Shown here: piece after piece, positions 15,903-25,246 of the stretch | Numbering within the stretch: the first letter of the stretch is position 1 | Layout of the letters: each line of letters starts with the position of its first letter | Source: TMED27 sp963922705 | GTDB lineage: Bacteria; Pseudomonadota; Alphaproteobacteria; Micavibrionales; Micavibrionaceae | Assembly (NCBI GenBank): GCA_963922705.1 | Contig: CAWUJS010000002.1 | Span: 8,348 to 72,347 of the forward strand | Direction of reading: 5' to 3' | Length of the DNA: 64,000 bases | The notes under the pieces: model-generated | What the model was told of the DNA's origin: nothing | The model's database searches: none | What the model saw: the letters and a program-made list of their open reading frames with translations, nothing else | Translations under genes and position numbers: made by a program

Positions 15903-16763
15903 ATGCTTCAACGCTTTATTATCACTGTATTTTTTGTTGGCTTCATGTGCTCAAGCTCAACTGCTATGGCATTGGATGTGAAGCTTCCCGGACAGGCACA
16001 CGGCTTTGAAGCTCATAGAGCTATTTATGCGGTTGATTTGCAGTCATCGCGTTCTGCAAGCAGAATTGTCAATATTTCAGGGCATATGTATTATGAATGG
16101 GTCTATGATTGTGATGCTTGGAACTCTCAATATCGCTTCAATGTTTTGTATGAGTATGCAGATGCTCCGGCTGTCAGAATTACCAGTGATTTTTCAAATT
16201 TTGAAGCATATGATGGAGATAATCTTGATTTTAGTGTCGTGCGTAAACAAAATGGGCGTCAATATCAAGAAATTCGCGGCCATGCTCATAACAATGACGG
16301 CCAGAATGCAGAGGCCATATATAACCAGCCTGCAGGCCTTGTCCAAACATTGCCGCAAGGCACTTTATTTCCGATGGCGCATACTCTAAAAATTATCGAT
16401 GCTATAAAAAAAGAAGAAAAGTTTTTCAACGCCACTATTTTTGATGGCAGTGACGGGGAAGGGCCTGTTGAGATTAATGCTTTTCTTGGAAAGCCGGTTC
16501 AGACTGATGTTATTTTGGATCAAATCAAGGGTAATTCTGCTTTGGATCAGAATTTGTTAAAAAGCCCAGCATATAATTTACAACTTGCCTTTTTCCCATT
16601 GAACAAAAATGAACAGCAAGCAGATTATGAAATGGATTTAACTTTGCATCATAACAGCGTTATCAGTGATATGCTTATTCATTATGGTGATTTTAGCGTT
16701 CATCAAAAACTTATTGCTATCGAACCAATCGATACAGAGCAAACATTACAATCTTGCCAATAA
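15903..16763 (+). CDS. eipB: EipB-like envelope integrity protein (DUF1849)
   Basis: The 286-residue protein starts with a signal peptide (cut near AMALD). HRAIYAVDL begins the mature beta-rich domain, and YYEWVYDCDAW with Cys70 plus a C-terminal Cys285 match the conserved disulfide pair described for EipB. LPQGTLFPMAHT is another family-like segment. EipB is a periplasmic protein that supports cell envelope integrity in alphaproteobacteria (known from Brucella). It stands alone, 100 bases upstream of divK. Confidence 0.85.
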   Translation: MLQRFIITVFFVGFMCSSSTAMALDVKLPGQAHGFEAHRAIYAVDLQSSRSASRIVNISGHMYYEWVYDCDAWNSQYRFNVLYEYADAPAVRITSDFSNFEAYDGDNLDFSVVRKQNGRQYQEIRGHAHNNDGQNAEAIYNQPAGLVQTLPQGTLFPMAHTLKIIDAIKKEEKFFNATIFDGSDGEGPVEINAFLGKPVQTDVILDQIKGNSALDQNLLKSPAYNLQLAFFPLNKNEQQADYEMDLTLHHNSVISDMLIHYGDFSVHQKLIAIEPIDTEQTLQSCQ

Positions 16764-16863
16764 AACTATTCTCTTTCACCTGAAAAAACGATAGGATTTT
16801 ATTAAATATAATTTAGGGATTTATCATTTACTCTAATGAAATATGGGGTGATAAAAGAATAGT

Positions 16864-17244
16864 ATGAGCAAAACAGTTCTTATTGTTGAAGATAATACAT
16901 TAAACATGAAGCTTTTTCATGACCTTCTCGAAGCGCATGGTGTGAATACGATAGAAACCTATGATGGGAAAAATGTTATTGACCTTGCGCGCGAGCATAA
17001 TCCAGATCTCATATTAATGGATATACAATTGCCTGAAATTTCTGGGCTTGACGTTACAAAAATGCTCAAAGATGATGAAGACTTAAGGCAAATACCTGTG
17101 ATAGCAGTGACAGCTTTCGCGATGAAGGGTGATGAGCAGAAAATACGTGAAGGTGGCTGTGAAGACTACATATCCAAGCCGATCTCGGTTGTCAATTTCA
17201 TGGATACAATAAACCGCTATCTCGGTTCCGAAGAAGAGGCCTGA
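16864..17244 (+). CDS. divK: Single-domain response regulator DivK
   Basis: The 126-residue protein is one receiver domain: acidic pair in VLIVEDNTLNMKLF, phosphoacceptor in LILMDIQLPEISGLDV (Asp53 or so), Thr in AVTAFAMKGDE and Lys in YISKPISV. Length, the NTLNMKLF segment and the position seven bases before pleD identify DivK, which in Caulobacter and relatives carries signals from PleC/DivJ to DivL-CckA and activates PleD. Confidence 0.93.
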   Translation: MSKTVLIVEDNTLNMKLFHDLLEAHGVNTIETYDGKNVIDLAREHNPDLILMDIQLPEISGLDVTKMLKDDEDLRQIPVIAVTAFAMKGDEQKIREGGCEDYISKPISVVNFMDTINRYLGSEEEA

Positions 17245-17251
17245 AATTTAA

Positions 17252-18685
17252 ATGTCCGCACGTGTTCTAGTCGTCGATGATATATTGCCAAATGTAAAGT
17301 TACTGGAAGCAAAGTTAACCAGTGAATACTATGATGTTCTCACTGCTACAAACGGTGAAGAGGCACTCTCGCTCGTAGAAAGAGATAGCCCGGATCTGGT
17401 TTTACTCGATGTTATGATGCCAGGGATGGATGGTTTTGAGGTTTGTGATCGTATTAAAAAAGATCCGACATCCGCGCATATCCCTGTTGTTATGGTTACG
17501 GCATTAACGGATGCTGAAGATAAAGTGCGTGGCCTTGAATCCGGAGCTGATGATTTTTTGAGCAAGCCGATTAATGATACGGCCTTAATGGCACGCGTGC
17601 GCTCGCTGGTACGCCTTAAAATGACAACTGATGAATGGCGTGTGCGTGAGAATACGGCAAACCAGCTTGGTGTTGTTGATAATGCTTCTAATGTCATGTC
17701 GGAAGCTACGGATAACGCTAATATCCTCATTATAGAAGATAAAGATTTTGAAGAGCGTAAAATGGTCGAAACCCTTGAAAAGGATCAACACACAATTACT
17801 GCTGTTCACACAGGTGCGGATGTTATTGGCAAGGTTGCAGAAGAAGATTTTGATTTGCTTATCATCAGCCTGAATTTAGATAATGAGGATGGCCTGAGAC
17901 TTTGTTCGCATCTAAGATCTAATGAAAAAACGCGGTCTACGCCAATTTTAATGATTGGTGAAGAACAAGACATGGAGCGCATTGCACATGGCCTTGAAAT
18001 AGGTGCTCATGATTATGTTATGCGCCCGGTTGAGCGTAATGAACTTCGTGCCAGGGTTCGCACACAAATCCGACGAAAACGCTTTCAGGAACGCCTAAAA
18101 TCATCCTATGAAATTAGTCTGTCCATGGCGCTGACTGATAGTTTAACAGGTCTTTATAACCGTCGCTATCTTGAGGTGCATTTAGAAAAATTATTGGAAA
18201 AAAATCGCCATGATCGTAAATCAATGGCTGTCTTAATGATTGATATTGATCATTTTAAATCTGTTAATGACAGTTACGGGCATAATGTTGGTGATGAAAT
18301 TTTGAAAATATTTGCAGAACGGCTCAAAGATAGTTTAAGGCCAACAGATTTGGTGGCTCGTTTTGGTGGAGAAGAGTTTACCGTTATACTGCCCGATGTT
18401 ACTAGCGAGAGGGCTCACATGGTTGCCGAGCGTTTGCGCAGAAATATTGCCAAAGATCCTATTACATGCTCAACGCCTGAAGGGTATTTAAATATTACAA
18501 CCTCTATCGGTGGTGCTATTCTTGATTATGTTGATTCTAACAATGTTCATAATGCACTAGAACGTGCGGATAAGACACTCTATGCCGCGAAAGAAAGTGG
18601 TAGAAACTGTTGCTTTTTCGAAGGTATAGGGATGCTAGATCCGGAAAAGGTTCCTGTTCGCGAACGTGCGCGTGAGGCAAGTTAA
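17252..18685 (+). CDS. pleD: Diguanylate cyclase response regulator PleD
   Basis: The 477-residue protein has two receivers and a GGDEF domain. The first receiver is complete (VLVVDDI, LVLLDVMMPGMDGFEV, FLSKPIND). The second has Ser in place of the phosphoacceptor (LLIISLNLDNEDG), as in the adaptor receiver of PleD. The cyclase signature is ARFGGEEF at about 370, with the RxxD inhibitory site (RPTD) just before it, so c-di-GMP feedback is expected. It is in an operon with divK. Confidence 0.95.
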   Translation: MSARVLVVDDILPNVKLLEAKLTSEYYDVLTATNGEEALSLVERDSPDLVLLDVMMPGMDGFEVCDRIKKDPTSAHIPVVMVTALTDAEDKVRGLESGADDFLSKPINDTALMARVRSLVRLKMTTDEWRVRENTANQLGVVDNASNVMSEATDNANILIIEDKDFEERKMVETLEKDQHTITAVHTGADVIGKVAEEDFDLLIISLNLDNEDGLRLCSHLRSNEKTRSTPILMIGEEQDMERIAHGLEIGAHDYVMRPVERNELRARVRTQIRRKRFQERLKSSYEISLSMALTDSLTGLYNRRYLEVHLEKLLEKNRHDRKSMAVLMIDIDHFKSVNDSYGHNVGDEILKIFAERLKDSLRPTDLVARFGGEEFTVILPDVTSERAHMVAERLRRNIAKDPITCSTPEGYLNITTSIGGAILDYVDSNNVHNALERADKTLYAAKESGRNCCFFEGIGMLDPEKVPVRERAREAS

Positions 18686-18705
18686 GTGTTTGAGCTGCTT
18701 AGAAT

Positions 18706-19863
18706 TTATGCACCTGTACTTGAGGCAAGTAATAAATAGTGGCGGCGGTCAATAAGACCTTGTTCATAGACAATTTCAGCGGATTTTTCCATTGTTTGGC
18801 CATATTGGTTAATCATGCGCTGAATTTCATTAGGCCACTCAACAAAAGACATATCCATGAGTTTTTCACGGACGTCATCGGGAAATTTCATCCATTCACG
18901 AACGCCGATGCGCCCACCGCCTTCTCTTGGAACCAGAGCCTGCGTCACGACTAATCGGAGAGTTTCCATCAGGGCTATAGCGCGTTCCTCACGCTCAGTC
19001 ATATCATAACTGGACAGCATACGCTGGATAGTTGCGGCGACGCCTGTCGTATGTGTTGTTGTATAAACGGCATGTCCAGTCTGTGCCGCTTCAATAGACG
19101 CATTGATTGTTTCTTGATCACGCGATTCGCCAACCAGAATAATTTCGGGTTTTCGTCGCAGTGCATTACGAACACCATGGGCGAAATTAGGCAAATGCCT
19201 TGGTATTTCTGATTGTGCGACAAGGGATCTGGGACTATCTATAGAGTCATAAACATATTCAATTGGCGCTTCGTAAGTCAGCATCTTTCCACATCCGCTT
19301 GGCCTCTCCAAAAGCATACGATTGCCTGCTGCAAGTAATGTCGTCTTACCGGAACCTGTAGGACCGGTAATAACAACCATGCCCTGACGCGGTGCCCAGG
19401 CTTTGATGATTTCTTCTTCTATCTGCAAATCTTGCATGGTCGGTGGTTCACTCGGTAAAACGCGCATCGTTATTTGAGCAGCGTCGCGTCCGCGTGAGAG
19501 AATCGCTGTAATATTCACACGAAAACGAATTCGCGTATATCTATCCGGTCTGATCTCATAGGAAATATCAAGATCTCTGGCCGATGCCAATCTGGCTTGC
19601 GCTTCTGGACCATATATTTTGGTTAGGAATATCGCCATATCAGCGGCATCAATATTGCGAAATGTCCCAGGATAGAGAGCGCCGTGAATCTCGTTATAAA
19701 CTGGCCTGTCTGACTGAATAGAAATATCAGACGCATTTTGTTTCACACACCAGAGTAAAAAGGGGTCAATGTGATCTTCTTGGAAACGATCCGGCTCATC
19801 GGGCCAGGTTTCTGCGAAGTTATCTTCAGGTTTTAAAAGACTTATCGGCTTGCGGGCTGCCAT
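18706..19863 (-). CDS. dotB: Dot/Icm type IVB secretion ATPase DotB
   Basis: The 385-residue hexameric-type ATPase has Walker A GPTGSGKTTLLAAG (about 168-181), an Asp box (TYEAPIEYVYD), Walker B EIILVGESRD and the His box TGHAVYTTTHTTGV. Length fits DotB (about 377 in Legionella). It lies last in a dotD-dotC-dotB operon, overlapping dotC by 22 bases. DotB powers substrate transfer or assembly at the cytoplasmic face of type IVB systems. The IncI plasmid TraJ is a close relative, but dotC and dotD neighbours fit either. Confidence 0.9.
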   Translation of the reverse strand: MAARKPISLLKPEDNFAETWPDEPDRFQEDHIDPFLLWCVKQNASDISIQSDRPVYNEIHGALYPGTFRNIDAADMAIFLTKIYGPEAQARLASARDLDISYEIRPDRYTRIRFRVNITAILSRGRDAAQITMRVLPSEPPTMQDLQIEEEIIKAWAPRQGMVVITGPTGSGKTTLLAAGNRMLLERPSGCGKMLTYEAPIEYVYDSIDSPRSLVAQSEIPRHLPNFAHGVRNALRRKPEIILVGESRDQETINASIEAAQTGHAVYTTTHTTGVAATIQRMLSSYDMTEREERAIALMETLRLVVTQALVPREGGGRIGVREWMKFPDDVREKLMDMSFVEWPNEIQRMINQYGQTMEKSAEIVYEQGLIDRRHYLLLASSTGA

Positions 19864-20699
19864 GCATCAAATCCTGTCATGAGTTCAGGAACGCCTGTAA
19901 TTTGTACAGCACGGTCACCTACGCGCATTTCGTCGCCATCACCGGTTATACCGCGATCAACCTGCAGCGCATAAGGTGGTGATATCATACCTTGCGATAA
20001 TAAGATACGATAGCGAATCATGCCTTGAAAATCCGCATTCAACAGATTTAAATCTTCCTGAAAAATCTCATTGGCTTGAAGAACACCTTGCTCCCAGCCT
20101 TTACGAATATTTTCAATCCAGACTTTTCTTTCTTCATCATCTTCCGGGCGTAAAATATCGGGCGGAGGCTCAACGTCGCCCCAGTCGCGCTCAACATAGT
20201 TCCGCCAGTTACGAGGGGCTGAAACAATACGTGCATTGTTGATAATATTATAAATACGATCAGAAACAGCAGCTTGTTGCCCGTCTAAATCAACCAAAGT
20301 GGCGTTAACGGCCTCACTGACGATCGGTGGTTCAATTAGAAATCCAGAAGGCGCCGGGATCAGTAATTTTCGAAAATCATAGACTTTATCCAAATGTCTG
20401 GAGCGTCTATCAATTTCTTTTCGAATCTCAAATGTACGTGCGGCAAGCCCCGCACGTGCGCCAAAAGAAATAGCAGCTTCTTTAACGGCATCAATACGAA
20501 TATCAAGGGGCATGCCCGTCTCGCCCTCTGTAATTTCGTTTTCCCGCTCAAGTCCTTCAACTTCTTCAAGGGTGGGAGGGGTATTTAATAGCTCGCTTTC
20601 ATCTATCTCGGTATTGGCACATACGGCCGAAGATACAGCAAAAGACACTACGATTGCAGTGAGGGCATATATTTTTTTCAAGTGACAGATACGCAACAT
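19842..20699 (-). CDS. dotC: DotC-like outer-membrane complex protein
   Basis: The 285-residue protein begins with a signal peptide (about 1-28). The Cys in SSAVCAN may be a lipid site, but the lipobox is poor. RDAVKEAAISFGARAGLAAR-like and RNWRNYVERDW segments match my memory of the DotC family, as does the position between dotD and dotB. DotC with DotD forms part of the outer-membrane core of type IVB secretion systems. AAAGGA precedes the ATG at good distance. Confidence 0.82.
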   Translation of the reverse strand: MLRICHLKKIYALTAIVVSFAVSSAVCANTEIDESELLNTPPTLEEVEGLERENEITEGETGMPLDIRIDAVKEAAISFGARAGLAARTFEIRKEIDRRSRHLDKVYDFRKLLIPAPSGFLIEPPIVSEAVNATLVDLDGQQAAVSDRIYNIINNARIVSAPRNWRNYVERDWGDVEPPPDILRPEDDEERKVWIENIRKGWEQGVLQANEIFQEDLNLLNADFQGMIRYRILLSQGMISPPYALQVDRGITGDGDEMRVGDRAVQITGVPELMTGFDAWQPASR

Positions 20700-20719
20700 C
20701 TGCTTAATCCTTTTTGACC

Positions 20720-21226
20720 TTAGCCTCTGGCACCTGTGTTAGGTGCATAATGAATTTCAACAATGCGAGCATTCGCATCAACACGCACATCTGCGCGAAC
20801 ACCGAGTTGAACACCGACATCGCGTAAAACCTCGATAACAGGCTTATTTTCAACATCAATAGAAACAATAACAGGAACCACGGGCTTTGTACCAACGGTT
20901 ATGAAATTATAACTTGCACGATCTGCAAGTGTTTTTGTTATTTGCTCAGCCGGACCGACCCAGTTTACGGTAATTGCGCGTCTTAGCTCTACAGGTGCAT
21001 CGCCAATCGGAGCAGCCGCGATTGCAGGACCGCGAGCATGCTCTACAGCGGCAAGCGTTTCCAGTGCAGAGCTTGCGCGACTTGCTGCATCTGCCAGCAT
21101 AGCGGAAACACTATCAGGTTCTGCAACAAGCTGTGGTGAGAAATTGCTAAAGCTTCTAGCAGTCTCGCAACCCACTAAAAAAAGCATTGAAGCACATAAA
21201 CATAGATTTAAAAACTGACGTGTCAT
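20720..21226 (-). CDS. dotD: DotD-like lipoprotein
   Basis: The 168-residue protein has a lipoprotein signal with lipobox LVGC (Cys about residue 20). The C-terminal half (about 85-160; VELRRAITVNWVGPAEQITK, VSIDVENKPVIEVLRDVG) has the secretin-N0-like fold pattern of DotD. DotD anchors DotC/DotH in the outer membrane of Dot/Icm systems. It precedes dotC by 20 bases. Confidence 0.85.
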   Translation of the reverse strand: MTRQFLNLCLCASMLFLVGCETARSFSNFSPQLVAEPDSVSAMLADAASRASSALETLAAVEHARGPAIAAAPIGDAPVELRRAITVNWVGPAEQITKTLADRASYNFITVGTKPVVPVIVSIDVENKPVIEVLRDVGVQLGVRADVRVDANARIVEIHYAPNTGARG

Positions 21227-21365
21227 AACTGGTTAATACCTTGCAAATCGATTTATTAAGTACAAGCATTAAATGAACTATTTATAATAATCAAGATTAA
21301 TGCGAGTTGCGCCCCCCTGCAAGACAACAAGAATAGTTGCCCCCAATGAAATATCAGCGAAAATA

Positions 21366-21782
21366 TCATCTATTTTTCTTAACAAGACCATTATCATGCA
21401 AAACCTCAATCACTTTTTTCTTATAACGTGTTCCATGGCGCGGTGTACGGGAATGATAATGCGCGATTGCCTGTGAAATACTGCCTGTTTCATTGAGATG
21501 GCCTTTTAAAATCCATGCAGAAACACCAACATTTGTGCAGGCATCATCTCTTACCCATTTACGAGCAGTTTTTTCACTAACACCCCATTTTTTTGCCAAT
21601 TCCGGTAGCCAAATTGTATTAATTTGCATGGGACCCATATCATAGGAGCCGTTTTTGTTTTTAACTTCTTGCCCGACTTTGCCGCCTTCAACCTTGTAAA
21701 TGCCTACAAGCACAGCAGGCGGTACAGAATAAGTCTGTGATGCAAGCATTAAACAAGCGGCGAGAATTTTACTGGCTGCCAT
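21366..21782 (-). CDS. Lytic transglycosylase-like protein near dot genes
   Basis: The 138-residue protein fits a small SLT/VirB1-like domain: catalytic Glu32 in IYKVEGGKVG, then YDMGPMQINTIWLPELAKKWG and AIAHYHSRTPRHG. There is no clear signal peptide, because the first helix belongs to the domain itself; export would be through another route or a longer start. Such enzymes open peptidoglycan for secretion machines. It lies 140 bases before dotD on the same strand and is probably part of the same module. AAAGG precedes the ATG. Confidence 0.8.
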   Translation of the reverse strand: MAASKILAACLMLASQTYSVPPAVLVGIYKVEGGKVGQEVKNKNGSYDMGPMQINTIWLPELAKKWGVSEKTARKWVRDDACTNVGVSAWILKGHLNETGSISQAIAHYHSRTPRHGTRYKKKVIEVLHDNGLVKKNR

Positions 21783-21820
21783 CCCTAACTAACCTTTTCA
21801 ACTTTACCTAAAATTCCAAA

Positions 21821-22990
21821 TTATTCTTTCTTACCAAAAAACGACATTGGATTACCACCAGTTTGATCACCACTGCCAGAATCATCCCCTTTTTCATCGG
21901 ACTTTTCATCAGCTGCCGGGATAGATGGGGCTTCTTGTGCAGGCGGTGGTGATGCGGGCGGCGCTGTAACTGGAGGTGTTTCCGGCTGCACTAATGGCGG
22001 CGATACCGAATTATCATCTAAAGGTGGCGCTGTGTCTTCATCTTTTGGTTGCGCAAAGAAACCCATGGGGCTTGCCCCACCCGAAGATTCCACTGAAACT
22101 TCTCCAGCAGCTGCTTCTGTTTGTGCGGGCGGTTGAGGCGCTTGCGGTTGAACAGGTGGTGTTTCCGGCTGAGGTTTGGCTGGCGGCGCTACTGAGCCAG
22201 CCCCTTGGGCTGCTTCTGTAACAACATTCCCGGGGATCATATTTTTAACAACGGCTTCAAGCATAGCGGTCCGTGTTTCAAAGGCCTCCCATACTGGTGC
22301 AATGGATAAATCTTCCGGAATGTCCGCATCTGATCCAACCAAACGTTTTGTTTCACCTTCATGACAAGCAGCATAAATATCTGCATTTGCGCGCAAAACA
22401 GCCAGTTCTGCAAGCTTTTGATCGTCACCCGTTAGATCAGGCAGCAAAGCCTCCCGCATCTCGGCAGTACGTTTAACCAGACGATCAGATACATCCATCA
22501 TCAATTTTTGCTCAGGCTGTCCAAATGGAAAGTTACTGATGGCATTAATAACCGGGATCAACGCGTTTGCATATTGAATAGTAACTTGATTGGCATCAAC
22601 GGGCGTTCCGTTTGCCTTTAGTTGCTCCAAACGACCGACATTATCCGGACTGAGATTAAAATTATCACCAAATGTTAAAATGGCCTGCATAGCGGACTGA
22701 ATACGCGATAAATCACCAGTTTCAGGTATTTTTCCTCTTTTTTGATATTGATCTGATATAATTGAGCCAGCTAACGCGGCAAGAACAACCCTAAGCGAAT
22801 CATCTTGCGAATCTGTCGGATTAAGGTCAAGAACCTGATTCATTGAGATACTTGTTTCAACAACTTTAGCCAAAAGACTGGCAACAATTTGCGCAGTATC
22901 AGTATCGTTATTGCCATGCTCTGCAGCACTCAGCAAAGGGACACCGATTTTATCTATAATTTGAATAAGATATTGTGCGCGTTGATTCAT
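21821..22990 (-). CDS. Unknown protein with Pro-rich C-terminus and PMxFF repeats, first gene of the dot operon
   Basis: I do not recognise this 389-residue protein. The N-terminal 250 residues look helical and soluble. From about 260 the sequence is Pro/Ala/Gln-rich and disordered-looking. Two copies of a short motif stand in the tail: SPMGFFAQPKDE and NPMSFFGKKE, the latter at the very C-terminus. It is followed by the transglycosylase after 38 bases and then dotDCB, so a role with the secretion system (substrate handling or scaffold) is inferred from position only. Confidence 0.7.
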   Translation of the reverse strand: MNQRAQYLIQIIDKIGVPLLSAAEHGNNDTDTAQIVASLLAKVVETSISMNQVLDLNPTDSQDDSLRVVLAALAGSIISDQYQKRGKIPETGDLSRIQSAMQAILTFGDNFNLSPDNVGRLEQLKANGTPVDANQVTIQYANALIPVINAISNFPFGQPEQKLMMDVSDRLVKRTAEMREALLPDLTGDDQKLAELAVLRANADIYAACHEGETKRLVGSDADIPEDLSIAPVWEAFETRTAMLEAVVKNMIPGNVVTEAAQGAGSVAPPAKPQPETPPVQPQAPQPPAQTEAAAGEVSVESSGGASPMGFFAQPKDEDTAPPLDDNSVSPPLVQPETPPVTAPPASPPPAQEAPSIPAADEKSDEKGDDSGSGDQTGGNPMSFFGKKE

Positions 22991-23126
22991 ACTTTATTAG
23001 ACCCAGACCATAATCTTTCAGGGAAGTATAAACCAAACACGTAAACACATAAAGTCGTCATTACAGATTTTGTTATGTGGGGTCAGGACCTAAATAAGCT
23101 TGAGCTGTTCTCGTTATATGGTGACG

Positions 23127-23792
23127 TTAATAAAGTTCTGAGCCTAAATTCTCAAATATCTCCTCAAACATGGGCGTCGTCAGACGCCCTGTTTGCGTAT
23201 TATAGCGTGAACAATGATAGGAATCTTGTAAAACAAGTCCATTTCCCAAATCATGTTTCGCACCATGTCCAAACTTATACTGCGATAATTTCAGTCCAAA
23301 ACATTTCAAAACTGCATTATGAGAGATCAATCCCAAGCTGAGAATAACCTTAACATTGGGCATAGCCTCTAATTCACCTTTTAAAAAATGCCCCATACAT
23401 GTACGTGTTTCTTCAGTGGTAGGTTTATTTTCCGGCGGTACGCATTTCACAGCATTAGTAATACGACAATTAATTAATACCAACCCATCATCCTTATGCG
23501 CGCCATATTCCCCTTGTGCAAAACCAAATTTCAACAATGTCGCATAGAGCAGATCACCTGCATAATCCCCTGTAAAAGGTCGAGATGAAAAATTGGCTCC
23601 TTTTAAACCCGGCGCAAGACCGACAATGACAAGCTCTGCATTCATATCACCAAAACCGGCGACAGGGGCGTTATGCTTATCCGGAAATTTAAGTCGGTTG
23701 TCTTGCCGAAATTGAACCAATCGCGGACATAAAGGACAATCTCGCCCGGCGATGGGATAATCAATATGATTCTGGGCTTGCACTTGTGACAT
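23127..23792 (-). CDS. Uracil-DNA glycosylase, family 5 type (UDGb)
   Basis: The 221-residue protein has the family 4/5 layout: N-terminal cysteines CPLCPRL, motif GLAPGLKGANFSSRPFTGDYAGDLLY, INCRITNAVKCVPP (Fe-S cysteine region) and a C-terminal SYHCSRYNTQTGRLT. The GLAPG motif without the usual polar catalytic residue and the YHCSRYNT ending fit family 5, which removes uracil and other deaminated bases. It is divergent from rpoZ with 47 bases between. Confidence 0.88.
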   Translation of the reverse strand: MSQVQAQNHIDYPIAGRDCPLCPRLVQFRQDNRLKFPDKHNAPVAGFGDMNAELVIVGLAPGLKGANFSSRPFTGDYAGDLLYATLLKFGFAQGEYGAHKDDGLVLINCRITNAVKCVPPENKPTTEETRTCMGHFLKGELEAMPNVKVILSLGLISHNAVLKCFGLKLSQYKFGHGAKHDLGNGLVLQDSYHCSRYNTQTGRLTTPMFEEIFENLGSELY

Positions 23793-23839
23793 GAAGCCGT
23801 TATAAACCAGTGTTTAAAATTTAAAAAGGATAAAAAAAG

Positions 23840-24241
23840 ATGGCGCGCGTAACCGTTGAAGATTGTGTCGAAAAAATCCCTAACCGCTTTCAGCTTGTCA
23901 TGGCAGCAGCACAACGTGCCCGCAAAATAGGCTCTGGCGCTGCTCTAACCGTTGATCGTGACAACGACAAAAACCCGGTTGTTGCATTGCGTGAAATAGC
24001 TGAAGAGACTGTTGATCGTGCTGAGCTTAAAGAAGAACTGATTAAATCCCACCAGCGTATGGCAGCTTATGAGGAAGAAGATGATTCAATTGACCTCATG
24101 GATGGTGAGGAAGAATGGGGAACAATTGCAGGACGCCAGCAAGCTGCGGAAGGCATCTACAGCGACGATGTGATTGAAGATAATAATGAACCAAAAGGTG
24201 AGCCATCTTTGCAAGATCTCGCAGGGGTTCCATCGGAATAG
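23840..24241 (+). CDS. rpoZ: RNA polymerase omega subunit
   Basis: The 133-residue protein opens with the omega signature MARVTVEDCVEKIPNRFQLVMAAAQRARK-type segment and ALREIAEETVD. Omega helps fold and hold beta-prime. The acidic C-terminal extension (about 85-133) is typical of alphaproteobacterial omega proteins. AAAAAGG sits before the ATG. spoT/relA, a frequent neighbour elsewhere, is not adjacent. Confidence 0.95.
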   Translation: MARVTVEDCVEKIPNRFQLVMAAAQRARKIGSGAALTVDRDNDKNPVVALREIAEETVDRAELKEELIKSHQRMAAYEEEDDSIDLMDGEEEWGTIAGRQQAAEGIYSDDVIEDNNEPKGEPSLQDLAGVPSE

Positions 24242-24286
24242 GATTCAAAATTTACAAAAAATGAATCCTAACCCTACGCATTGAGC

Positions 24287-25219
24287 ATGACACAAAACGC
24301 CGTATCGATATCAAATCTGAATAAAACGTATAAGGCGTCCGGCAAGTCAACCAACCCCAAAGTTGCCCTGACCAATGTTTCATTGGATATTCCGAAAGGT
24401 TCCATTTTTGGTCTATTAGGGCCAAATGGTGCTGGTAAATCCACAATGATTAACATTATGGCTGGCCTGGTTATAAAAACCTCAGGCTCAGTCAATATTT
24501 GGGGCATTGATATTGATCAGGATGAACGGAACGCAAAACGCGCTATCGGTGTCGTCCCTCAGGAAATAAACTACGATCCTTTCTTTTCACCGCGAAAAAC
24601 ATTGGAACTACAAGCTGGGCTATATGGCGTTCCCAAAGCAGAATACAAAACAATGGAAATTCTTGAAACCGTAGGCTTGGCTGATAAAGCAGACGCGTAC
24701 ACAAGAAGCCTGTCAGGAGGAATGCGCCGCCGCTTGATGGTTGCGAAAGCAATGGTACATAATCCGCCGGTCTTGGTTTTGGACGAACCTTCAGCAGGGG
24801 TAGATGTCGAGTTAAGAAAGAAACTCTGGGATAATGTAAAAGCACTGAACGAACAAGGTGTTACGATCTTACTAACAACACATTACCTGGAAGAAGCCGA
24901 AGAGCTTTGCGATGAGATTGCGATTATCAATCACGGACAACTCATTGCGCATGAAGATAAAGAAAGCTTACTCGGGCGCATTGAGGGCAAAGAAATTCAG
25001 TTCCGTTTGGATCGTCCTATGGATAACATTGAAACCGTACTTTCTGAGTTTTATGCCGAAAAAACCGGTAGACGCAGTATTATTATCCGCTACAACCCTT
25101 CAGAAACACAAGTCGGTGAACTGATTGAAACAATTCAAAAAGAAGGGTATGGAATAGTTGACATTTCAACTTCTGACAGCGCGCTTGAAGATGTTTTCTT
25201 GCAATTAACACAGAGTTAG
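24287..25219 (+). CDS. ABC transporter ATP-binding protein (ABC-2 exporter type)
   Basis: The 310-residue ATPase has Walker A GLLGPNGAGKST, the signature SLSGGMRRRL, Walker B PVLVLDEPSAGVD and the switch His in LLTTHYLEEAEEL. A C-terminal extension (about 225-310) is of the type seen in YadG/CcmA-like exporters. I take the ATG at 24287; a TTG two codons earlier is also in frame. No permease lies next to it in the window, so its partner must be elsewhere. Confidence 0.92.
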   Translation: MTQNAVSISNLNKTYKASGKSTNPKVALTNVSLDIPKGSIFGLLGPNGAGKSTMINIMAGLVIKTSGSVNIWGIDIDQDERNAKRAIGVVPQEINYDPFFSPRKTLELQAGLYGVPKAEYKTMEILETVGLADKADAYTRSLSGGMRRRLMVAKAMVHNPPVLVLDEPSAGVDVELRKKLWDNVKALNEQGVTILLTTHYLEEAEELCDEIAIINHGQLIAHEDKESLLGRIEGKEIQFRLDRPMDNIETVLSEFYAEKTGRRSIIIRYNPSETQVGELIETIQKEGYGIVDISTSDSALEDVFLQLTQS

Positions 25220-25246
25220 GCATCAAAAAGACAATCTAAGCGCCTC

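Noticed and set aside
17329..17730. 133-codon minus-strand frame inside pleD
   Set aside because: Ser/Thr-rich shadow of the receiver domains.
23075..23341. 88-codon plus-strand frame at the end of the glycosylase gene
   Set aside because: Most of it is antisense to the certain glycosylase gene and no homology is visible.
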